64,000 bases of DNA, from NCBI GenBank assembly GCA_051294375.1, contig CM119267.1:13525081-13589080 (forward strand), given 5' to 3'. Position 1 is the stretch's first letter; each line of letters opens with the position of its first letter. Source of the DNA: Paraspadella gotoi. Its lineage: Eukaryota > Chaetognatha. The notes beneath the pieces are model-generated. The model had not been told where the DNA came from and ran no database searches. It saw only the letters and a list, made by a program, of their open reading frames with translations. Positions 11,651 through 21,873 of the stretch are shown piece after piece. The position numbers were made by a program, and so were the translations under genes.

Positions 11651-12454
11651 ATAATTAGATGTTCTGACATGATATAAGTGAATGCCCGACAAGATTGGGG
11701 GTAGAGTGTAGTGAAAGTTAGGTACAAAAATTCTATAAGTCAATTTTGAACAACATACCATCAGTGAACATTAATTTGCAAAAAAAATTAATTTTATGTT
11801 TTTTAATTTTCCCAGTAGGCTATATTTATATATAGTACTATCCTTATAAAATCGAAAAATTTCAAAATAGGCTTTTCTTAATTTTGATTACAGATTTGAA
11901 TTCCTCGTCAATAGTTAAAAGAAAATATAAATCATTTTTAAAAATTCTTTTATTATCAAGTGGGTTAAAAATTAAAAAAACTATATTTATTATATAAAAA
12001 GCTTTAATATATAAAAAGCTTAGCTTTTTCTGATTTTTGACCCACTTAATGAAAATTTTTTTAAAAAAGAGTTATATTTCTTTCTATCAACTTTATATGA
12101 CGAATCCAAATCTGCAAAAAAATCTAAGAAAAAACTATTTAAAAATTTTAACATTTTATTTAAATTTTTTATATATATAAAGGTTCATTAGTATAATGTT
12201 GTTCGTTCCTCACTTTTAGAATTTGAAAATAAAGTTAAATATAGAAATTTTACTACGCCTCATTGGGGGGGCGGACCGACGGACCGACAAAGTGAATAAT
12301 AAAGCCGGAATCTGGTAAAAAAAAATGACCGAAATCAAGCTTTTGATTTTTACAAAAGTTTTGTAACTCCAAATCTATATCAATAATACATTTAAACATT
12401 CCGATCAACCTAAAATTCATTTTAGTGTTTGTCTAGTCTGAACTGAAGACAGGG

Positions 12455-12574
12455 ATGAATTCGTCTCGGGAAAAAGAAAAAGCCGTTATCGGTGATGATG
12501 CCAGTGAAGCAGTTGTTCTTGGTCTTTATCGAAGGAAAGGGTTCTCGTCCAACAACTTCATGTTAGTTCCAGAG
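12455..12574 (+). CDS. Candidate 5' coding exon of an unrecognised gene
   Basis: An ATG at 12455 opens 40 codons with non-repetitive, coding-like composition (for example GDDASEAVVLGLYRRKGFSS). The exon would end at CCAGAG|GTTAGC, and without splicing the frame stops four codons later. A 3' splice consensus (tttagtgtttgtctag) lies 18 nt upstream of the ATG. The surrounding 12.2-12.9 kb is less AT-rich than its neighbours and matches none of the repeats here. I do not recognise the protein and found no second exon. Confidence 0.35.
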
Positions 12575-13377
12575 GTTAGCGATATTTGACGTCATCAAGA
12601 CCCATCTTTTACTCATGATATCAGGAATCAGTATGTCGTGTTCTTTCACTTCATCTTGGGAGCTTATTATTAAGTTTACATTTGTATGGATTCTCGGGGG
12701 CGTTTTAGGACGGACTTGTTTTTGTAATAGGATTTTAACTTTTGGAAGGTAAAAATCAAAGGTTCCGAAAAGTAGGCTATGTCAGAAAAGACAAATAAGA
12801 AATATAATCATTAAAAATAATTGATTAAGCAATCACGGAGACAGAGGAAGCGTCGTCTGACTTCAAGTGACCAATGACAAGATATGGCTGAGTTAATATC
12901 ATTACTAATCAAATATAAAAAAAAATTCTAAAAAATAACTTCTCGCATTTACTGAAAGGTAGATTGCAGATTTGTAATTCAAGTTCACGGTGTTGCGCCG
13001 CAGTGAATCTCTTAGTTATACGCATCGCGAGACTACTGACTCAACTATTATCTTTATAGCATCTTTATAGAAACAAGCCGCATTGACTGATCCTGTGATC
13101 ACATGTTAATATTAATTAGTGACATGAATACACGAGCTTCACGTCTCTGCAAAGAATTTTAACTAAAATGACTGTGTTTTATGAATTATGACGGAGTTTA
13201 CTTTCAGGTAATGTGTGAACATATTTTTAGAAGAACAAGTGACTGCACAAATATAAAACATATGAACATGGTAAATTCCCTTACGAACGAATATTAAGAA
13301 ATAAGATGCACTTTTACCCGAGATACATAAATTTAGTACAATTGTAACAATATTCTTAAAAACATTATGTATACACC
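12575..13377. other. Unique-looking stretch, no gene recognised
   Basis: Composition is less extreme than in the repeats, and the sequence does not recur in this window. It could be an intron or untranslated region of the gene that may start at 12455. No further exon is convincing. Confidence 0.3.
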
Positions 13378-13515
13378 TTCATTGAAAGGAAGGTAGTCTG
13401 GGAGGTAATAAACTATATCCCAAAGTCAGGGGCAAGAAAGCTCACTTATAGCATGTAATACTTATAGTAATAGTAATACTTATAGAATGAATGGAAAATT
13501 TTATATTGGTTGCAC
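13378..13515 (-). repeat. Repeat R1, diverged partial copy
   Basis: The reverse complement carries the TTGGTNCAACCAATATA head and the 'cttgcccctgactttgg' segment of R1. Confidence 0.6.
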
Positions 13516-13827
13516 CAATTAAATAAAAAACGTAAGTGGGACAGATACGGGAATCGAAAAGTGATGGTAAAATTATACTTTCGCCGACTAGGATTTTGCC
13601 AAAATCCCAATATCTTTTTAAAAAATAATATACCAAAATTTATTATTTAAAAAAAAATATTACCCAACTACTCTAACCCTAAAAAACTTCTAATCTTAAC
13701 CACCCATAACCTCAAACCAGTTTTAAACCACCCCTAACCTTAAAACGAGAGATTCCTTAACGGTTAACCGTTAAAATTCAACCGTTAAAAACTTTAAAAA
13801 TTTATTTTAACTTAACCGTTAATTTTT

Positions 13828-15662
13828 AGTCGGATCTGCTTCTAGCAGATTCCAACTCTTAATTCACTTTGTCGGTCCATCGGTCCCACCCCAAAATCTT
13901 TTCGGAAAATAATTTTTATCATATGATCGAATCACGATAAATTATACAAAAAAAAATTAGGTCCGTCCATCCGTCTGAAGGTCCGGATTAATTAATTAAT
14001 CCGGTCTAATTACTCGTGATTGGATGGAAGGATGGATTGGAATGAAATTTTGTGTATGGGGAGGAACAGGGATGCTGGAGGCGCTGAATTTCGCCCGCCT
14101 CCACTTCCCGCCTCCCCAGACCCCCTCGCCTTCAGTTTTGCGTTCGCCTCTCATTTTTTTAGCCCGGATCGCCTCCGCGTTCGCCTCTTTAACGCCTCTG
14201 GCTTTTTGTTAAAAAATGTATAGTTTTGCATTTGATATTTTTTTAAAATTCAGATCAATGGGTCATGAAAAAACTTTCAATTTGTTATGTTTAAAATTGA
14301 TAAATAAATAAATAAGTTTTTTATTTTTAAATGTATATGTTTTAACTTTTTTCAAATCTTTCAAAAAAATAATGGAAGTTAAAAAAAATTATGCAAGTTT
14401 CAAAAATAATACAAATTAAAAAGATAATACAAGTTAAAAAATGAAATGAATTAAAAAATAATGCAAATTAAAAAAAATAATGCAAATCAAAAAAATTATG
14501 CAAGTTTAAAAATAAAGCTAGTTTTAAAAATGATGCCAGTTAAAAAAATGATGCCAGTTAAAATAATAATGCAAATCAAAAAAGGTGCAAGTTTAAAAAA
14601 TGATGCAAGATAAAAAAATTACTCGATTAATAAAATGAATAAAATTAATAAAATTAATAAATAAATAAAATAGAATAAAATTATGAATAAATTATTTAAT
14701 TCAATATACATAGGAATAAATGAACTAATTATCTTTTGTTTAAAATTAAAAAAAAAATTGAGTGAATGAATGTATTAAAAGAAAAGGATATAAAAATATA
14801 TGCTTATGTACAACTTATTAGATAAAATAAATATAAACAAAACTAGAATTTTTTTTTGAATAAAAAATATGTTAATAAAAAACCAATGGCAGCTGATAAA
14901 TGCTTCAGAATTTAGCAATATCTAAATTTGAAAAGAAAAAAAAAATTTGGAACATTAGAAAGGTTATAATTTGGCAAAAACCTTTTGATTTTCGCTTATA
15001 AAAACAAAAGCACAAGAGGCGAACGCGCAACGTTTTTTGCGATTAAGCTGGATAAAAATTTTTGATGGAATCATAGGAGTGGAAATGAGTTTGAATTAGA
15101 AAACCAAAGGACACATTTATTTGTATTTTTAAAAGTCTCCCTCTCTCTATCTCTCTCTAATTGATTGATTGATTGACTAAATTAATCCAAATTATGCCAG
15201 TCGACCAAATTATGCCAGTCGACCAAATTATGCCAGTCGACCAAATTATGCCAGTCGACCAAATTATGCCAGTCGACCAAATTATGCCAGTCGACCAAAT
15301 TATGCCAGTCGACCAAATTATGCCAGTCGACCAAATTATGCCAGTCAACCAAATTATGCCAGTCAACCAAATTATGCAAAATTACCAAATAATATGGTAA
15401 TATGTATAATATGCAAGTTGACTAAATTATGCAAGATGGTATTGATGCAGCTAATGTAATGGTAATGATTGATAGATCAATTGATTTATAGAGATTTTTC
15501 ATGGATTTATTAAGAAGTCTGTTATTTGTTATGTTACAATTTGTTAGGATCTGTTAAGATCACAAATTGAAAGTCAGAAAATATTAACGTGATTTATCAT
15601 TGGATTCGCTTATTACCGCTTAATTATCGTAGGCAGATCTGACATTGTTTGCTCAAACTTGT
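13828..15662 (-). mobile_element. Family F2, copy B (minus), containing two minisatellites
   Basis: Read on the minus strand it starts 'caagtttgagcaaacaatgt' (15635-15662) and ends with the hairpin ggaatctgctagaagcagatcc region at 13828-13852, preceded by the gaccgatggaccgacaaagtg block. Internally it holds a degenerate ~18-20-bp repeat (14340-14650, aaaataatgcaaattaaa type) and a clean 18-bp array (15186-15380). The short GC-rich frames at 14020-14220 lie inside this element and have no family match. Confidence 0.5.
15186..15376. repeat. 18-bp minisatellite, about ten units
   Basis: The unit AAATTATGCCAGTCGACC is repeated in tandem, perfectly for most units. The last two read AGTCAACC instead of AGTCGACC. 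Because 18 is a multiple of three and no frame contains a stop, long frames appear on both strands. These are artefacts of the repeat, not genes. Confidence 0.95.
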
Positions 15663-15747
15663 TTTATTTTAATGGTTAAATTCGGTTAAATTTTATTTTT
15701 TTCTACATTTGATATTTTGGTAAAGAATATTTTGTTTTCTTTAACTT

Positions 15748-15990
15748 ATGAAATTGGTACAACCAATATAAAAATTATCCATTCATTTAATAAATAAGCT
15801 ATCTTGTCCCTGACTTTGGACAGGCTTTGGTGGTTTAAGGCCTCCATCACACTTACAAGATAATAACATAGCAGGATTCTGCAAGCTTTCAATCAAGACT
15901 CTCTCACAGTCTTATTTATTCACTCCCAGTGAACCTGGCTTCCCTATCAATGAAGTGGTATAATATTTCAAAGAATGTTTCAATTGTATG
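15748..15990 (+). repeat. Interspersed repeat R1, copy 2
   Basis: Nearly identical in length and sequence to the copy at 157-401, from ATGAAATTGGTACAACCAAT to caattgtatg. Confidence 0.8.
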
Positions 15991-16194
15991 AAAAGACCAC
16001 TCTCTTAAGTATTAGATCGGGGAATACTATATTGTACTCCGCACTAGCATCAAAATACAAGGAGCTGAATTTTATGAAATTGGTACAACCAATATATGTT
16101 TTTAAATATATTTTTTTTAAAACAAAGTATATTATAAATTATGTCAAAACATAATCATAAAAAACTTACTATATATGTATAATTTGTATATGAA

Positions 16195-16770
16195 GGCCTA
16201 TGTTAAGTATGTCAGTCCCTTAGGGTTAAGGTTGAGTTGGGTTAGGGTTGAGTTGGTAGTAGTTAGGGTTAGGGTTGAGTAGTTTAGGGTTAGGGTTGAG
16301 TAGTTTAGGGTTAGGGTTGAGTAGTTCAGGGTTAGGGTTGAATAGTTTAGGATTGAGTTAAGTTCATTTTAGGGTTAATGTAATGTCAATTTTAGGGTTA
16401 GGGATGGTGTTTTTGATGAAGCCAGTTAGGGTTGAGGCACGGAGATGTACGGGAGGCCCGGGCCTGGGTTAGTGTTAGGGGAGAAGCACGAAGTTGAACC
16501 CAAAGCCCGGTTTAGGGTTGTGGGAGGGGCCGTGGTTGACACATCGAAGGCGGTTAGGATTGGGGTTGAGGCACGGAGATGTACGGGAGGTCCGGGCCTG
16601 GGTTAGGGGAGAGGCACGGAGTAGAACAGGAGACCCGGTTTAGGGTTAGGGTTGGGAGAGGGGCCTGTGGGTGATGTATCGAAGGCGGGTAGGGTTATGG
16701 TTGAATGGGAGGCCCGGGTTAGGGTTAGGGATGTGGGAGGGGCTCGTGGTTGACGTGTCGAAGGCTACAT
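16195..16770 (+). repeat. Telomere-like interstitial repeat region
   Basis: Many TTAGGG units occur in tandem or near-tandem (gttagggttgag, tttagggttagggttgagtag). The array grades into a more complex repeat of 'ggcacggagatgtacgggag' type. Related but sparser TTAGGG/TTAGGGG tracts lie at 34950-35010, 41870-41940 and 43860-43920. An internal array this degenerate is interstitial, not a functional chromosome end. Confidence 0.75.
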
Positions 16771-17139
16771 CACCCATATAACCTATCAATTTGTCATGAT
16801 ATAGATTTTTTAATTAGAAAAGTCCTAAAAATTGTTTTGGTGCTCTTATAAAATATATGACAACATACTAAATATGAAATTGGTACAACCAATATATATT
16901 ACAGTACAAAAACGAGGAAGAATCTTGATTCTTTGAAATTCTTTGAACTAAACTTCAACTAGACATGCGCTACCCTTTATAGTTTCTAACTTTTATGCCA
17001 CCAATGGCCGACCTGCTACAAAACAGTAAGCCCTGGACTGTGCGACTCATAAAAAAAAAATCTAAATGTCAGACGTTACCATAAAAAAAAAAAGTCCGAA
17101 AAAAATCCGAAAAAAATATGAATGAATGATGCGATAATG

Positions 17140-17650
17140 AATTATTTATGTAATAGTAATTGATTGATTGATGTAATAGTAATTGATTGATGTAATATTA
17201 ATTGATATAATAGTAATTGATTTATTGATGTAATAATAATTGATTGATGTAATAGTAATTGATTGATTGATGTAAGTAATTTATTGATGCGATGATAACC
17301 AAATATTAATACGATGATAACCAGATGATAGATGCGATGATAGTCATTCATTGATGCGATGATAGTAATTCATCGTAAATAAAACATGCGTGTATGAGTG
17401 AAAGAGAAAGAAAAATAAAAAAAAAAGAAAGAAGCTGGACAGCCGCTGCAGAGCTAAATTCGTTTTTAGACGAATCAGAAGAAGCAGCGACGGAAAAAAA
17501 GAGAAAGAGAGCGACACATAATTAAAAGAGAGAGATTTTTATTACAATTTGCGATGGTAAAGAAGTATGCCAACGACGACGGTCACAAAGAAGCAGAGCC
17601 GATCCTTAATCTCGCCCAATTCGGGCTTTAGCCCGTCTGGCGAGATAATT
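17140..17650 (+). repeat. Composite repeat R5, copy 3, with satellite head and terminal hairpin
   Basis: A degenerate ~20-bp repeat (gattgatgtaatagtaatt, gatgcgatgataacc) at 17140-17365 leads into the GA-rich and 'ttcgtttttagacgaatcag' segments. The copy ends at a compact structure (17609-17645): ATCTCGCC/GGCGAGAT enclosing GGGC-ttta-GCCC. The same head and body occur at 25190-25630. Confidence 0.65.
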
Positions 17651-18930
17651 ACAATAGACAAAATCATAAAACTTGAAAAACCAATAAAACTTTGTCTTGC
17701 TCCAAGGGGAAAACACTATGATTTTACAATAGGATGATGGACCATTGATGGTACTAAAAAAAATTTTCATGACTTGTGATTGTTTTGCAACCTTAATGAA
17801 AATTGTATTTAAATTGGTTACTGATCTATTAAAATTCTTTTGCGGTCGGTATTCGTGGATCTCCTACATGGTGACAATTGTAAAACCGCTACTAAAAAAC
17901 GCTGCCATTTGCAAACCAGTAGCTATTTCATGATTTTAAAAGTTAATTTAGTATAAAATACTAAAATCATATTGATCAGTTAAGATATGCCTTGATAATG
18001 AGTGGAGAAAGTTGGCTTTGAAAATGGGCTTTCATCTTCCAACTCAAATTTAATTTTTTTTAAACTTTATTTTTTTTTTAATTAAATAAAATATTATCAA
18101 TATTAATATCTTCTGAAAGCACTAAAAAATGTGAAGAGAATGATATACTTACGAAAGCCCTAATGTAAAAATTAAAATTTAACCTGCCTAGCCTCTGTTC
18201 AATGAAAAGAGTTAAAATGGAATTATCTAAAATTTTAAATCTGTTTTTTAAAATATATAAACTATTTAAATTATTATAATCTGAAATATCATTATTTGTA
18301 TGGGTATCATAAAAAAGCCTGAAAAAAGTGATTTAATGAAAGTAATCAGAATTAAATAATAATCTTATATTTTCCCTCCAGCCATTTATTTTTTTTAAAT
18401 TAATATAAAAATAGTGAGTTTAAAAATGAGAGACGGTTTAAAAATCTATCTTCCTGCTGTCTATCATTGCTAATAGAGTTCTGATAACCGTTAAAAGTTA
18501 ACGGTTATTAACGGTTAATTATAATTTTAACTTAAACGTTAATATATTTATTTTAACGGTTAAATTCGGTTAATTTTCAAATACGATTTTTGTTATTATT
18601 TGTTAGGAAATCTTTAATTTTTTAAAAGAAAAGCTTTTTTTTTCGTCCTCTCTTATTCTCATCTCCCTTTCTCACCATATTTTCCCCCCTCTCTCTCTTC
18701 TCCATTTTTTCCATTTTTTTCCCCCTTTTTCATTATCAACCCCAATCTTTTTTCTATCCTAATCTCTTTTATTCTTTATTCCCCTAACTTTATACCCTTC
18801 TGTTTCTTTCTCTCTTTTCCCCTCCTTCTTTCCCCCCTTTCTTTTCTCTCCTTTTTTTCTGCCCTTCCAGTATTTTTTTTACTTTCTCCCATTATTATGC
18901 ATTTGCATCTTAGAGATAAAGTTTGAAATA
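17651..18930. other. AT-rich stretch without recognisable genes
   Basis: Includes a pyrimidine-rich tract (18640-18890). The segment 18300-18480 resembles 36060-36550 in inverted orientation, so part is old repeat. No coding exon is convincing. Confidence 0.45.
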
Positions 18931-19150
18931 TTTGGCAATAACGATTTATTTTCAAGATAAAAACGTACATGTTTCGGCTTTTTTACAAGCCTTCTTCAGC
19001 GTCAATTTAGAAGGAGAAAGAGAGAGGGAGAGAGAGAGAGTGGGAAACATAGAGAGAGCAAAGTTTCTCTGTTTCTCTCTCTCTCTCTCCATCTTCTACA
19101 CAAAATCTCTCTAATAATTTCACAAACTAAATTGACGCTGAAGAAGGCCA
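18930..19150 (-). mobile_element. Inverted-repeat hammerhead element with internal (GA/TC)n
   Basis: A minus-strand hammerhead (18965-19000) is matched by a partial plus-strand copy at 19126-19149 (aaattgacgctgaagaaggc). Between them lie GA-rich and TC-rich blocks like the (TC)n of the PLE 3'UTR. This looks like a strongly shortened PLE derivative with inverted ends. Confidence 0.55.
18965..19000 (-). ncRNA. Hammerhead ribozyme, intact core
   Basis: On the minus strand it reads CTGAAGA, stem II GGCT/AGCC with a loop, GAAAC, AT, GTA. CTGANGA tolerates A at position 7, and GTA satisfies the GUH cleavage rule. The core is therefore complete with a short stem II. Confidence 0.7.
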
Positions 19151-19859
19151 ATTATTTAAAACTCTCTCTAATCTCTGATCACAACGAACGAAAGAATTAC
19201 ATAACAATGCATTTACATCAAATAATATTTTGAAATATAATATATATGCAAATACATACTTTTTCTTACAAATTAAATCTTACATGAAAAACTTTTTATT
19301 CTATTTTGTTGTTAACAAAATAAATAATTCTTCGTTTTCTCTCTTTTTCTTTCCCTCTTTAGAACGAACAAAGAAGCAAATGAAATAAAACCAAATGAAT
19401 GAAAAAAATTAATAAAAAAAATTATTATAAAAAATTTAAGAATTAATAATAGAAGGAGGGAATCTTTAAAAAGACATTAAGGCTAACTAAAAATATCCTT
19501 CAATGATGATATACTTTTTAATAAAACGAAAAAAAATATTTATTAATATTAAATATATTATATATTATATTATTATAATATTATATAATATTAAATATTT
19601 ATTAATATTTATTTATTTATATTTATTTTGATCAATAGCTCAATCAATAAACCATTCAATCAATAAACTAATATTCATATTTTTTATTTATAATTATGGT
19701 CATGGTTTATGAAAGACTAACAACTAGAAAAATAATGAGGAAGAGAAATAGAGAACGAGAAAGCGAAAGAGAGAAAAAGAAAACGAGAAAACTTAATATA
19801 AAATTAGAATTAAATTGTACTTTTTCTTTCTTTGACTTTTTTTATGAATACCAATATAT

Positions 19860-20090
19860 AAACCAATATAAAAATTATCCATTCATTTAATAAATAAGCT
19901 ATCTTGCCCCTGACTTTGGACAGGCTTTGGTGGTTTAAGGCCTCCATCACTCTTACAAGATAATGACATAGCAGGTCCCTGCAAGCTTTTAATCAAGACT
20001 CTCTCACAGTCTCGTTTATTCACTCCCAGAGTACCTGGCTTCCCTAACAATGAAGTGGTATAATATTTCAAAGAATGTTTCAATTGTATA
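19860..20090 (+). repeat. Interspersed repeat R1, copy 3
   Basis: Matches the copies at 157 and 15748 from aaccaatataaaaattatcc to caattgtat. The first bases of the family are replaced. Confidence 0.8.
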
Positions 20091-20434
20091 TTTGTATTTG
20101 TAATCAATTTGTATATTTGTATTATGCTTAAGGCAATAGAAAAAACTCGTATGTAAGATTAGCTGATAAGCTCAATTATCATGGGTAATTTCAAACCAAT
20201 TTTTCTTTTACTAACTATAATGTGTTTGTTTTAAATATTAGTATTTTAAATTTAAAGTTGAATTATAACATCAATCGATTTTAAATGTTAACCGTTAAAA
20301 ATGTTAGTTTTAACGGTTAAGCGAATTTTCTGAAAAATTAACGGTTAACGAAACTAATTGCTGAGGCATATCAAGTCGATTCCTCTTTAATTTGCACATA
20401 TAAATAATATTGGTTTTTAATTTAAAATTTATGG

Positions 20435-20690
20435 CAACAGCCGGGTTGCCTGTGATGCCCATTGGGATGGGGCATCTCACTGTTGGCTTTGGGGGCTTCC
20501 GAAGCTCAGTGACGCCTCCAGTCACTGGCGCGGTTACCCAAGGACGGTCTCACTTTGCCAACGCAGAGGGAAGTCGTTAGGACTGTGGATGGAACACTAC
20601 GCCTGGGATGGTGTGTTCCCCCTCTGAGCCAATTGATTTGGCTGAAGGATGGTGGACGTGAATATACCGCCACAAATTTATATTTAACAA
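20435..20690 (-). repeat. GC-richer interspersed repeat R3, copy 1
   Basis: This ~260-bp sequence contains ggcaacagccgggttgcctg and gtgacgcctccagtcactgg. Its reverse complement recurs at 47945-48215 with high similarity over its length. Its composition is unlike its flanks. It is probably a SINE, but I did not find a clear A/B box pair. Confidence 0.7.
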
Positions 20691-20839
20691 AAAATTCTTT
20701 ACAGGTTTGCAAATGACAGCCTTTTTTTAGCGGCGGGTTTAGAATTGTCACAATGTAGTATTTCCACTCTCCCAATCCTGGCTGAAACCGCGATAAACCC
20801 AATTCGAAAAAGCGTTAAAAATTAAAAATTCGAATAAGG

Positions 20840-21744
20840 TTAACCCATGCATTGTTCAATTTTTACAGATAGTCCCGATTCGCCGAGGGATGAGCCCATC
20901 AAATCGAAATGTTCGATCTTTTCCGAATTGATTCTCGTTACAGCACGCGCCAACGCCCCAGAAATGACATTTCCGGGACCCATCGAGAAGCTCATTGCCC
21001 TTGACTCCGTTGTTTGTTCGCTTTTATCGTCACTCGTGACCCGGAATCCTAAATTTGAAGGCAGATCGGAATCCCAACATGTTAGAAAAGAGCAAGTTTC
21101 ATATGCCTTGACTAGGTGACTAGGTGACTACGCTGATTTTCGTCAAGAGAGTCGTCAACGCTTCGAGACCCGATAGATTTACCTTCGTCAAATGATTGTA
21201 AACCAAACATTTTAACGCGACGATCTTCGTTACGGCGATTGGACAACCAAACTGAAACAACCGCTCGGGGTAGAGCCAGGGCTTCAGAAACGATAGTGGT
21301 CTCAATTCCGGACAAACGATGAAACTTACGAAACACTTTTTCGAGCGTAATCTTTTGCGATGTCGTCAGCGTCACTCTCCTTTTTCTCTTTCGCCGCAAG
21401 CACTCGAACACGGGAACTCTCGATTCGTATTTAGTAGGGTCCCAGCTAGCGTCATCCCAGCCTTCTGTCTCGACCGTTTGCAAAAAATTTTCAAACACTG
21501 TTTTCAACTTACACATATTGGGAAAGCTGAGTGATAGTCCTTCGAATCGTGATACAGTCGTTTGTGAAAATTCCGCGCCATAAATAGTTTCCATCAGTTT
21601 GCCAATTTCTTTTTGGGAAAATCCGAGATGAAGCCTTTTGGTTTTGAAACATTTGGTAAACGCCTCCAACTCCTCCAAGCTGCAAATGGGTTTATTCAGG
21701 ACTTCTTTTCTATTGATATCCCTTTCACCCAAGCCGGACATCAT
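20840..21744 (-). CDS. POU-domain homeobox transcription factor, frame interrupted near the C-terminus
   Basis: This is a predicted nuclear DNA-binding regulator. The 210-residue frame (21112-21744) starts at ATG 21744. It has a POU-specific domain at about residues 22-94 (LGFSQKEIG, FSQTTVSRFE, LSFPNMCKL), a short linker, and a homeodomain at 119-178 with Arg5, Trp48, Asn51 and Arg53 kept (VWLSNRR). The usual VWFCNRR is altered: Phe49 is Leu and Cys50 is Ser. After residue ~207 an 8-bp tandem duplication (21111-21118 and 21119-21126) shifts the frame to a stop. With one unit the frame would run on for about 90 codons to TAA at 20840-20842. POU class is unclear because the protein is divergent. 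No intron interrupts the domains. A 3' splice consensus lies ~15 nt before the ATG. Confidence 0.85.
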
Positions 21745-21873
21745 AAAAAATAAAAACTATAAAAATCAGAAAAAAGGATGTAAAATAATTTAAATAACGC
21801 TTGGTATAGAAATGAGTTTCATTCCGCGATGGAATGAAAAACCTTGAAAAATCATTCATAAATCAACCACTAG

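Larger units (their letters stand above)
10826..12310 (+). mobile_element. Helitron/Helentron-like family F2, copy A, with a nested insertion
   Basis: The family start 'agtttgagcaaac...ccggatttgccc' is at 10829. Repeats of ~130 bp follow (cacactttcctacc, ccatcgaaacttgatttcca) and then the gtgggacggacggac block. The end region is ggggcggaccgacggaccg (12265-12290). A 238-bp ribozyme element is inserted at 11400-11637. Related copies are 13828-15662 (minus), 35757-37175 (minus), 53140-54450 and 55355-56135. Assignment to Helentron-type elements is inferred from the 3' hairpin, the shared subterminal GGATCTGC and internal tandem repeats. Confidence 0.5.

Noticed and set aside
14020-14223. Two overlapping GC-richer frames
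   Set aside because: Within F2 copy B, short, overlapping in two frames, no motif.
15186-15376. CRISPR-like array
   Set aside because: The units are contiguous tandem repeats with no spacers, and the genome is eukaryotic.
15157-15400. Repeat-protein frames (IMPVDQ and GIIWST repeats)
   Set aside because: Produced by the 18-bp minisatellite, which has no stop in several frames on both strands.
20847-21119. 90-residue plus-strand frame with ATG
   Set aside because: It is the antisense shadow of the C-terminal extension of the POU gene, which is open on the minus strand.
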